Shown: piece after piece, positions 1 through 5,099 of the stretch
Numbering within the stretch: position 1 is the first letter of the stretch
How the letters are laid out: each line of letters opens with the position of its first letter
Assembly: GCA_934661765.1 (NCBI GenBank)
Contig: CAKUJT010000116.1
Span: 1-7,094 of the forward strand
From: an uncultured Senegalimassilia sp.
Lineage (GTDB): Bacteria; Actinomycetota; Coriobacteriia; Coriobacteriales; Eggerthellaceae
DNA length: 7,094 nt
Direction: 5' to 3'
Notes under the pieces: generated by a model
What the model saw: the letters and a program-made list of their open reading frames with translations, nothing else
Told to the model about the DNA's origin: nothing
Database searches by the model: none
Position numbers and translations under genes: made by a program

Positions 1-31
1 AAACCACGCCCATAACTTCGCCGAAATCCAC
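1..31 (-). CDS. Start of an unidentified gene, cut by the window edge
   Basis: Only the first ten codons are present: GTG at 31-29 followed by an open frame reading (M)DFGEVMGVV to the edge. The start is supported by a near-perfect Shine-Dalgarno, AAGGAGG on the minus strand (positions 44-38), six bases before the GTG. An in-frame ATG lies at 13-11 but has no comparable ribosome-binding site. The gene lies downstream of rarA on the same strand with a 163-base gap and a possible promoter of its own at 67-75, so it may be expressed separately. The few residues suggest nothing specific; the last ones are hydrophobic. The function is not recognisable. Confidence 0.5.
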   Translation of the reverse strand, partial: MDFGEVMGVV

Positions 32-37
32 CAGACG

Positions 38-44
38 CCTCCTT
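38..44 (-). promoter_or_regulatory. Strong ribosome-binding site for the edge gene
   Basis: The minus strand reads AAGGAGG, nearly full complementarity to the 3' end of 16S rRNA, with six bases to the GTG at 31-29. This site is the main reason for calling a gene at the left edge. Confidence 0.6.
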
Positions 45-66
45 CATATATCCATATACGCCGCCA

Positions 67-75
67 ACTATAGCA
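67..75 (-). promoter_or_regulatory. Possible extended -10 promoter for the edge gene
   Basis: The minus strand reads TGCTATAGT, which fits the extended -10 pattern TGnTATAAT with one mismatch. No good -35 hexamer lies 16-18 bases upstream, which is tolerated at extended -10 promoters. A start near position 60 would give a leader of about 30 bases. This is sequence resemblance only. Confidence 0.3.
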
Positions 76-130
76 TGCAGCCCTGGATTCTACTCCGCCG
101 ACGCATACGTTTACACCCGCCGTTCATAGC

Positions 131-179
131 GGTTGCGATGCGGTTACCTTCAACTAGACGTGGGGTTTTGCCCGCAACC
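131..179. repeat. Inverted repeat in the rarA downstream gap
   Basis: GGTTGCG at 131-137 is the exact reverse complement of CGCAACC at 173-179, separated by 35 bases. It sits 15 bases past the rarA stop codon. It might be a weak transcript-end structure, but no T-run follows on the minus strand, so it is not called a terminator. The rest of the gap between rarA and the edge gene shows nothing else clear. Confidence 0.3.
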
Positions 180-194
180 TTGACGATAGGCAGC

Positions 195-1649
195 TTAACG
201 GGCGTCCGGTCCATCGCCCTGCGACGCCTTGCGCCTAACCGACTCCCCTTGCCCGCTGGGTCGATTATCCTGCGCAGCGTCGGTTTGCCGCGCCTTCGAC
301 TCCCCGACCCGCTGACAACCCGAGACCGCTGCATGCGCAGCCTGTGCCCGATCGCGCGCCGCGGCGTCCACACGATAGGCCTCCCACCCACGTTCGGAGG
401 GGTGGTAAAAGCAGCCACGCTCAAGCCCTTCAGGCAGATAGCGCTGATCGACCCAGCCCGCGGGGTAATCATGCGGATACTTGTACGTGCCGTAATGTTC
501 CGAGCCGGGACGGTGCCTATCGCGAAGATAATCGGGGACATCGCGCTTTGGCCCGTTTCGCACCTCCGCCAAGGCGGCATCGATGCCCGCCTCGCAAGCA
601 TTGCTTTTCGGCGCGAGGGCTATATAGGTGGCAGCCTGCGCCAAGTTGATACGGCATTCGGGATACCCGATGACCTCCGCGGATTTAAACGCGGCCGCAG
701 CCACCAGCAGAGCCTGCGGATCGGCGTTGCCCACGTCCTCGGACGCATGGATAAGCATGCGGCGCGCGATATATTTGGGGTCCTCTCCCCCATCGATCAT
801 GCGCGCAAGCCAATACAGCGCCGCGTCGGGGTCGGAGCCGCGCATGGACTTGATGAAGGCGGATATGATGTCGTAGTGCATATCCTTGTTCTTATCGTAA
901 GGCAGCGCACGATGAGGGGTGGCGCTTTTCACCTGAGCTTTCGTGATAACAGCAGGGTGCTCGCGCGTGCCGGGCTGCTGCATACCCGCCGCCAGCTCGA
1001 GCGTGGTAAGCGATGCACGGCCATCGCCGCCCGCCAAGAGCACGATGGCGCTTCGGGCGGCCGGTTCGAGCTTATACAAGCCGTCCAGCCCGCGGGGGTC
1101 GGCAACGGCTCGATCGACCAACTGCGCAACATCGCCATCGGAAAGCCCCTTGAGGCCGACTACGCGCGAACGGCTGATCAGCGCGGAGTTCACTTCGAAA
1201 AACGGGTTCTCGGTGGTGGCGCCCACCAGCACCACGGTGCGGTTCTCCACCGCATGGAGAAGCGCATCCTGCTGACTGCGGTTGAATCGATGGATCTCGT
1301 CCACGAACAAGATGGTGCGCGAGCCGTTGAGCGCCAAGCGCTTCTCGGCGGCGTCGATTTCCCGGCGCAGGTCGGACACGGTGCCGCCAATGGCCGACAC
1401 CTCCACGAACGTCGCCTTCGTGGATTCGGCGATGACGTGGGCAATGGAGGTTTTGCCGGTTCCCGCCGGGCCGTACAGGATGACCGAGCTGACATTGTCC
1501 TGCTCGATGGCTGCCCGCAGCCAGCTGCCCGGGCCAACGGCATCCTGCTGCCCCACCACGTCCTCCAACGTGCGCGGCCGCATGCGCACCGCCAGCGGCG
1601 CAACCTGTTGCTTGCGTTCGTTCTCCATTGCCGTGAATAGCGTGTCCAT
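195..1649 (-). CDS. rarA: Replication-associated recombination protein A (RarA/MgsA), AAA+ ATPase
   Basis: A cytosolic AAA+ ATPase of the RarA/MgsA/WRNIP1 family, related to clamp-loader ATPases and RuvB. It acts on DNA at stalled or damaged forks with SSB. Numbered from the chosen ATG (484 residues), I see Walker A GPAGTGKT at about 60-67, Walker B LFVDEIH with D117/E118, sensor 1 GATTEN at 143-148 and the arginine-finger motif SRSR at 159-162. The C-terminal MgsA region follows (DAALYWLARMIDGGEDP, then the conserved YPHDYPAGWVDQRYLP stretch). I chose ATG at 1649-1647 because AGGGG lies five bases upstream; the frame also permits GTG at 1655 (486 residues), where SD spacing is poor. E. coli RarA has about 447 residues; the excess is a polar, low-complexity C-terminal tail of about 50 residues rich in R, Q, S and G. 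A promoter and a LexA-like box lie directly upstream, suggesting possible damage control. Confidence 0.96.
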   Translation of the reverse strand: MDTLFTAMENERKQQVAPLAVRMRPRTLEDVVGQQDAVGPGSWLRAAIEQDNVSSVILYGPAGTGKTSIAHVIAESTKATFVEVSAIGGTVSDLRREIDAAEKRLALNGSRTILFVDEIHRFNRSQQDALLHAVENRTVVLVGATTENPFFEVNSALISRSRVVGLKGLSDGDVAQLVDRAVADPRGLDGLYKLEPAARSAIVLLAGGDGRASLTTLELAAGMQQPGTREHPAVITKAQVKSATPHRALPYDKNKDMHYDIISAFIKSMRGSDPDAALYWLARMIDGGEDPKYIARRMLIHASEDVGNADPQALLVAAAAFKSAEVIGYPECRINLAQAATYIALAPKSNACEAGIDAALAEVRNGPKRDVPDYLRDRHRPGSEHYGTYKYPHDYPAGWVDQRYLPEGLERGCFYHPSERGWEAYRVDAAARDRAQAAHAAVSGCQRVGESKARQTDAAQDNRPSGQGESVRRKASQGDGPDAR

Positions 1650-1678
1650 GACCACCCCTGCCTGTTGATTGGCAAACT

Positions 1679-1707
1679 ATGATAACACGCGAACGTTTGT
1701 TTGCCTA
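1679..1707 (-). promoter_or_regulatory. rarA promoter (-35 TAGGCA, 17 bp, -10 TATCAT)
   Basis: Read on the minus strand, TAGGCA at 1707-1702 and TATCAT at 1684-1679 are separated by exactly 17 bases, matching the housekeeping sigma-70/SigA layout with 4/6 and 5/6 consensus matches. Transcription would start near 1672, giving a leader of about 23 bases before the rarA ATG, which contains the AGGGG ribosome-binding site. Confidence 0.5.
1690..1703 (-). promoter_or_regulatory. LexA-like (SOS) operator within the rarA promoter
   Basis: The plus strand reads CGAACGTTTGTTTG, matching nine of the ten defined positions of the Gram-positive/actinobacterial SOS box CGAAC-N4-GTTCG. It falls in the spacer between the -35 and -10 hexamers of the predicted rarA promoter, where a bound repressor would block RNA polymerase. 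The match and position are seen; SOS control is inferred. No lexA gene is in the window. Confidence 0.4.
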
Positions 1708-1783
1708 GAAGAAAACGGGGCGCTCCGTTTGGCGACGGGAGGCAACGGCTCGCCTACACCCGCTACATCGATTCTGTCAAGAC

Positions 1784-1811
1784 TTTACTTTGCCTTGAGG
1801 TCCCATATACT
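1784..1811 (+). promoter_or_regulatory. Promoter of the 6S-like RNA (-35 TTTACT, 16 bp, -10 TATACT)
   Basis: TTTACT at 1784-1789 (4/6 consensus) and TATACT at 1806-1811 (5/6 consensus) are 16 bases apart. The predicted start, about eight bases past the -10, is A1819. That is exactly where the 5' strand of the long end-to-end helix of the RNA begins. The agreement between promoter and RNA structure supports both calls. Confidence 0.55.
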
Positions 1812-1818
1812 CGATATC

Positions 1819-1994
1819 AGGTTCCACCCTTGTCGCCGTACTTTTTGCGATGGACCGATGCTATTTCCGAGGGAGCTCAAGATAGCAAGTGAAACGGAGA
1901 TTCGCGCCCGTTGGCACGAAAGCCGGGAAGCAAGCTGCGAGCACCCACCTTGTTGAGGTGGGTTCATCCTTCCGGCCGGGGGTGGGACTTTTTT
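1819..1994 (+). ncRNA. ssrS: 6S RNA candidate, regulator of RNA polymerase
   Basis: 6S RNA binds the housekeeping RNA polymerase holoenzyme and mimics an open promoter, dampening transcription in slow growth. Here the 5' end at 1819-1831 pairs with 1978-1990 as an unbroken 13-bp helix (Watson-Crick plus G-U pairs), closing an RNA of about 172 nt, typical of 6S. Bases 1943-1950 and 1956-1963 form an 8-bp hairpin, ACCCACCU/AGGUGGGU with loop UGUUG, placed on the 3' strand of the expected central bubble where many Gram-positive 6S RNAs have such a hairpin. A further stem, 1860-1866/1880-1886, lies in the apical half. A fitting promoter precedes it and a T-run ends it. Location beside rarA also fits my recollection of 6S near this gene in other Gram-positives. 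Other structured RNAs (SRP RNA, tmRNA, RNase P) do not fit in motif or size. I could not run a covariance search. Confidence 0.7.
1978..1994 (+). terminator. Closing-stem 3' strand and T-run at the end of the 6S-like RNA
   Basis: GGGGGTGGGAC (1978-1988) is the 3' strand of the closing helix and is followed immediately by TTTTTT (1989-1994). Stem plus T-run resembles an intrinsic terminator and defines the likely 3' end. It also separates this plus-strand transcript from the convergent kinase gene, whose stop codon is at 2050. No separate minus-strand terminator is evident after the kinase gene in 1995-2049. Confidence 0.5.
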
Positions 1995-2049
1995 CATGCC
2001 GAAATCCGGCCCGCCCCGCCATCTAGACCGCAATCGCCCGGGCAAGCAG

Positions 2050-3483
2050 CTACGCCGCAGGAAGCCTGAGCACGAACGTGGTGCCCTCGCCTTGCTCCCC
2101 CTCCACGCAGATAGTGCCATGGTGGTATTGCACTGCATGTTTGACGATGGCAAGCCCCAGGCCCGTGCCGCCCGTTTCCTTCGAACGGCTTTTATCCAGG
2201 CGGAAGAACCGCTCGAACACCTTGTCGCGCATCTCCTCGGGGATGCCCGCCCCGGTATCGCTCACGCGCACCGTGACGACCGACGCAGGGTCCGGCTCCG
2301 CCCCGGCGGCACGCAGCGCCTCCAGGACATCGGGGGACGCGGCGCCTTGGGACACGCGCACGGATACGCTTCCACCGGCATGGTTGTAGCGCACCGCGTT
2401 CTCGATAAGGTTGTACAACATCTCCTCGGCAAGCGTCTCGCTACCGTTGATGTGGGCGGACCCGCCCTTCACGGAGATGGATACGCCCTCGTCAGCGGCG
2501 AACGACTCCAAGCGTCCGGCCATCCGTCGGGCAACGGACGTCACGTCGATGGGCCGCTCCTCGCGCGCGAACGCGCTCTCGTCGAGCTTCGAGAGCGTGA
2601 GCACGTCGTTGATAAGGCCGCGCATCGCCTGCGCCTCGTCGTAGATGAGCCCCGCGAACTTCTGCCGATCCTCGGGCAGCACCATATCGTTCTTCATGAG
2701 CTCGGCGTAGCCTGATATCACCTGCAACGGCGTCTTCATCTCGTGGCTGACGTTGCTGGAGAAATCGCGGCGCATGCTTTCGGCTTCGGCAAGCTCCTTG
2801 TTCTGCTTCTTGAGCTGCGCCTGCTGATCGTCGATACGCTGGAGCAGCGGCACCATCTCCCCGTAGATGTCGTTGTCCAGAGGCTCGGCCATATCCAAGG
2901 CGTCGATGGGCTTCATGATATGGCGCGTGAGCAGCCGGGACAGCAAAAACGCCAGGCCGGCGACGACGACGAGCGCGAACAGCGTGGGCACAAGCATCTC
3001 GCCCAAGAAGGCGAACAGGGAATGACGGGTTTCGGACAAGCGGACGATGCGCCCGTCGGAGAGCTTCTCGGCGGCATACACCGTATCGGTGCCCAAGGTT
3101 TCGGAGTAGCGCATGCTCACCGCCTCGCCCGTGCGCGCGGCCTTGCTGACCTCGGGACGGGAGGCGTGGTTGTCCATCTGGCCCGCATCGGCCTGGCTGT
3201 CATAGAGCACCAGGCCGCTGTCGCTGATGAGCGTATAGCGGGTGATACCGCTGAACTGCTGGGACAAGATAGTGGTCACATCGGCGGCCGGGGCGTCGTC
3301 GAGGGATGCCGCCGCGCGGCTGGCCTCCTGCGCCAGGGCGTGCTCGGCGTCATGCTCGTACGAGTAGTAGAAGATGCTGACCATCACCACGGAAAACGCC
3401 AGCAGGATTCCCAGGGAAAATGCCAAAACGGTAGTGAAAATGCGGCCGGCAAGGCTTTTAACGTGATCAGACGAAGGGCTCAT
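2050..3483 (-). CDS. phoR: PhoR-like sensor histidine kinase
   Basis: A 477-residue membrane histidine kinase, likely the phosphate-status sensor for the adjacent regulators. Visible order: TM helix at about 15-40; extracytoplasmic sensor region at 41-158; TM helix at about 159-181; short linker; HisKA dimerisation box FSSNVSHEMKTPLQ with phospho-acceptor H247; then the HATPase_c domain with N box NLIENAVRYN (358-367), G1 DTGAGIP (409-415), F box VFERFFRLD (422-430) and G2 GGTGLGLAI (438-446). All catalytic boxes are intact. The linker after TM2 is short, and no cytoplasmic PAS domain is obvious, unlike E. coli PhoR. About 15-20 extra residues, Ala/Pro/Glu-rich, lie between the N box and G1. 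The ATG at 3483 is preceded by AGAGGT, which overlaps the stop codon of the regulator upstream (gap 11 bases), so the two are probably co-translated. The phosphate assignment rests on context with pstB/phoU. Confidence 0.85.
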   Translation of the reverse strand: MSPSSDHVKSLAGRIFTTVLAFSLGILLAFSVVMVSIFYYSYEHDAEHALAQEASRAAASLDDAPAADVTTILSQQFSGITRYTLISDSGLVLYDSQADAGQMDNHASRPEVSKAARTGEAVSMRYSETLGTDTVYAAEKLSDGRIVRLSETRHSLFAFLGEMLVPTLFALVVVAGLAFLLSRLLTRHIMKPIDALDMAEPLDNDIYGEMVPLLQRIDDQQAQLKKQNKELAEAESMRRDFSSNVSHEMKTPLQVISGYAELMKNDMVLPEDRQKFAGLIYDEAQAMRGLINDVLTLSKLDESAFAREERPIDVTSVARRMAGRLESFAADEGVSISVKGGSAHINGSETLAEEMLYNLIENAVRYNHAGGSVSVRVSQGAASPDVLEALRAAGAEPDPASVVTVRVSDTGAGIPEEMRDKVFERFFRLDKSRSKETGGTGLGLAIVKHAVQYHHGTICVEGEQGEGTTFVLRLPAA

Positions 3484-3494
3484 GCGGCAAACCT

Positions 3495-4187
3495 CTATTC
3501 CGGCTGCCTGATGCTATAGCCCACGCCGCGCACGGTCTTGATGCAGGCATCGGCTCCCGGGCATGCGGCGGAAAGCTTCTGGCGAAGCGTTTGGATATGC
3601 ACGTCGACGGTGCGCGTCTCACCCACGAACGTCATGCCCCACACGTCCTCGAGCAGCTGGCCGCGCGAAAGCACGCGTCCGACGTTGCGCAGCAGCGCGC
3701 GCAGCAGATCGAACTCCTTGAGCGTGAGCTCGACGGGGACGCCGCCTGCGGAAACGGTGTGCTCGAGCACGCGCAGCTCGATGGGCCCGCACTCCAGCAC
3801 ATCGCCGGCGGGCGCGGTAGGCGCCGCAGCGCGACGCAAAAGGGCGTTCACGCGGCTGACCAGCTCCATCATGCCGAAGGGTTTGGCCAGGTAATCGTCG
3901 GCGCCCGCATCAAGGCCGCTGACCTTGTCGAACTCGGTTCCTTTCGCCGTGAGCATCATGACGGGAAGGAACTTGGTCGCCGGGTCCTCGCGCAGGCGGC
4001 GAAGAACCTCAAGCCCGTCGATCTCGGGCAACATGATGTCGAGCAACACCAGATCGGGAAGCGATTCTCGGCAAGCATCGAAGAAGTCGCCGGCATGGGC
4101 GAAGCCCGCTGCCTCAAGGCCCGCCTGCTTGAGCGCGTACACCGTCAAATCGCGGATATTCGTATCGTCTTCCAAGTAGTAGATCAT
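3495..4187 (-). CDS. phoB: PhoB/OmpR-family response regulator (proximal copy, next to the kinase)
   Basis: A 230-residue DNA-binding response regulator. The receiver domain (1-115) has the acidic pocket E6-D7-D8, phospho-acceptor D50 (LLDIMLPEIDG), T80, Y99 and K102 (AKPF). The C-terminal winged-helix domain (about 128-227) has the usual LTLKEFDLLRALL helix and the recognition region TRTVDVHIQTLRQKL, ending GVGYSIRQPE. All switch residues are intact. The ATG at 4187 has GAGGTG five bases upstream, and the gap to the preceding regulator stop (4200) is 12 bases. Position directly before the kinase makes it the most likely cognate partner. The name phoB (phoP in Gram-positives) follows from the Pst/PhoU context; the family assignment is firm, the ligand is inferred. 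Confidence 0.85.
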   Translation of the reverse strand: MIYYLEDDTNIRDLTVYALKQAGLEAAGFAHAGDFFDACRESLPDLVLLDIMLPEIDGLEVLRRLREDPATKFLPVMMLTAKGTEFDKVSGLDAGADDYLAKPFGMMELVSRVNALLRRAAAPTAPAGDVLECGPIELRVLEHTVSAGGVPVELTLKEFDLLRALLRNVGRVLSRGQLLEDVWGMTFVGETRTVDVHIQTLRQKLSAACPGADACIKTVRGVGYSIRQPE

Positions 4188-4199
4188 GCTTGCACCTCG

Positions 4200-4910
4200 T
4201 TATCCCACAACCGAATCGTCTTGGCGCGACCCCGCCAGGCGATAACCGACCCCACGCACCGTCTCCACGGCATCAGCATGCTCGCCGAGCTTTTGCCGAA
4301 GCGTGAGCACGTGCATGTCGACCGTGCGGCTGCCGCCGCTGAAATCCCAGCCCCACACGTTTTGCAGGAGCTTCTCGCGCGACAGCACGACGCCGGGATG
4401 GCGCATCATGTACGCCAGCAAATCGAACTCGCGCATGGTAAGCGCAACGGGCGCCCCATCGACGAACAGCTCGCGCGCCTGGAAATCCAGAGAAAGGGCG
4501 CCCAAGCTCAGAACGTCCTCGCTGCGGCCGCATCCCCAATCGGGGGCGCGGCGCAACATGGCGCGCACGCGGCTTACCATCTCCATCATACCGAAAGGCT
4601 TCGTGATGTACTCGTCGGCCCCGGCATCCAGTGCCCGTACGATGTCCAGCTCCGAGTTTTTAGCCGTGACCATCATGACGGGTACGCGGGAAAGCTTGCC
4701 GGGCGTGCTGCGGATGCGCTTGAGGATCTCCAGGCCATCAACGTCGGGCAGCATGATGTCCAAAACCACCACATCCGGGATGCTTTTGGCGCATGCGGCG
4801 CGAAACGCCGTGTCATCGGGCTGCCCTTCGGCCTGGATGCCCGACTGCGCCAAGGCGTACAGCACCAGCTGGCGGATGTTCTCATCGTCCTCGACATAGT
4901 AGACAGTCAA
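4200..4910 (-). CDS. PhoB/OmpR-family response regulator (distal copy)
   Basis: A 236-residue paralogue of the next gene. The receiver has E7-D8-D9, phospho-acceptor D51 (VLDIMLPDVDG), T82, Y101 and K104 (TKPF). The winged helix contains LTMREFDLLAYMM and SRTVDMHVLTLRQKL, ending GVGYRLAG plus a short polar tail. The two share residue patterns throughout, including KPFGMME, which points to an old tandem duplication. The frame starts at TTG 4910-4908 (MTVYYVEDD), the position that aligns with the sister start. GGAAGGGG lies ten bases upstream. No ATG or GTG offers a better start. The TTG lies inside a tandem repeat whose upstream copy carries the same codons after a GTG, so initiation here may be weakened or altered. 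It is 189 bases downstream of phoU. It could be a second phosphate regulator or respond to another kinase. Confidence 0.85.
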   Translation of the reverse strand: MTVYYVEDDENIRQLVLYALAQSGIQAEGQPDDTAFRAACAKSIPDVVVLDIMLPDVDGLEILKRIRSTPGKLSRVPVMMVTAKNSELDIVRALDAGADEYITKPFGMMEMVSRVRAMLRRAPDWGCGRSEDVLSLGALSLDFQARELFVDGAPVALTMREFDLLAYMMRHPGVVLSREKLLQNVWGWDFSGGSRTVDMHVLTLRQKLGEHADAVETVRGVGYRLAGSRQDDSVVG

Positions 4911-4980
4911 CCCTCAAGCACCCCTTCCACAGCCGAAGCGCCGGGCGCGACGCGAACCCTGCGCCCCGCCGCCGCGGTGC
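4892..4980 (-). repeat. Tandem direct repeat, regulator-proximal copy
   Basis: Two blocks match the copy at 5010-5098 with a fixed offset of 118 bases: 18 bp (4892-4909), which is the first codons of the distal regulator, and 63 bp (4918-4980), which includes the GGAAGGGG ribosome-binding site. The eight bases between (4910-4917) differ at five positions. The 63-bp block begins GCACC and ends GGTGC on the minus strand, short inverted ends. Confidence 0.9.
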
Positions 4981-4987
4981 TCGGGGA

Positions 4988-5012
4988 TCGGACAGCCCAC
5001 CGGGCTGTCCGA
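4988..5012. repeat. 11-bp-stem palindrome between the repeat copies
   Basis: TCGGACAGCCC at 4988-4998 and GGGCTGTCCGA at 5002-5012 form a perfect 11-bp stem with loop ACC. No T-run follows on either strand, so it is not a standard intrinsic terminator. It resembles REP-type extragenic palindromes. It lies between phoU and the distal regulator and could stabilise or attenuate the message. Confidence 0.75.
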
Positions 5013-5098
5013 CATAGTAGACAGTCACCTGCCACGCACCCCTTCCACAGCCGAAGCGCCGGGCGCGACGCGAACCCTGCGCCCCGCCGCCGCGGTGC
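5010..5098 (-). repeat. Tandem direct repeat, phoU-proximal copy
   Basis: This is the partner of 4892-4980 at a 118-base offset. It begins one base after the phoU stop codon (TAG at 5102-5100) and ends with a duplicate of the regulator start region, here with GTG instead of TTG, running straight into the palindrome at 4988-5012. Together the two copies fill the phoU-to-regulator gap of 189 bases. Confidence 0.9.
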
Positions 5099-5099
5099 G

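Larger units (their letters stand above)
4882..5028 (-). other. Short reading frame from the duplicated start (48 codons), overlapping the distal regulator
   Basis: The upstream copy of the repeat carries GTG at 5028-5026 followed by the same five codons as the regulator gene (TVYYV) and the same GGAAGGGG site ten bases upstream. The frame then runs through the palindrome and second repeat copy (GQPGGLSDPR..., Arg/Ala/Gly-rich) and stops at TGA 4884-4882, about 26 bases inside the regulator gene in another frame. It has no sign of being a functional protein. If translated it would act as an upstream overlapping frame. It is probably a by-product of the duplication. Confidence 0.2.

Noticed and set aside
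75..1640. 521-codon open frame on the plus strand opposite rarA
   Set aside because: It is an exact antisense shadow of a clearly conserved gene; GC-rich codon bias produces long open antisense frames. The translation is Arg/Ala/His-rich with no recognisable domain.
1669..1956. 95-codon plus-strand open frame in the rarA-phoR gap
   Set aside because: It crosses the rarA promoter, the 6S promoter and most of the structured RNA, has no ribosome-binding site and no family resemblance.
1921..1965. Signal recognition particle RNA
   Set aside because: A GGGAAGCAAGC stretch faintly recalls the SRP RNA domain IV motif, but the required symmetric GGAAG/AGCA loop context is missing and the end-to-end helix with a bubble hairpin fits 6S better.
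4988..5012. Rho-independent terminator after phoU
   Set aside because: The stem is strong but no T-run follows on the minus strand (the next bases are GATCCCCGAG read on from the stem).
4911..5099. CRISPR array or attachment site
   Set aside because: Only two copies with an irregular division into blocks, no regular spacers, no cas genes; no integrase or tRNA nearby.
4911..5099. PHO box or separate promoter for the two regulators
   Set aside because: The gap is very GC-rich and made of repeats; I see no paired -35/-10 and no spaced Pho-type direct repeats of the usual TTAACA/CTGTCAT kind.
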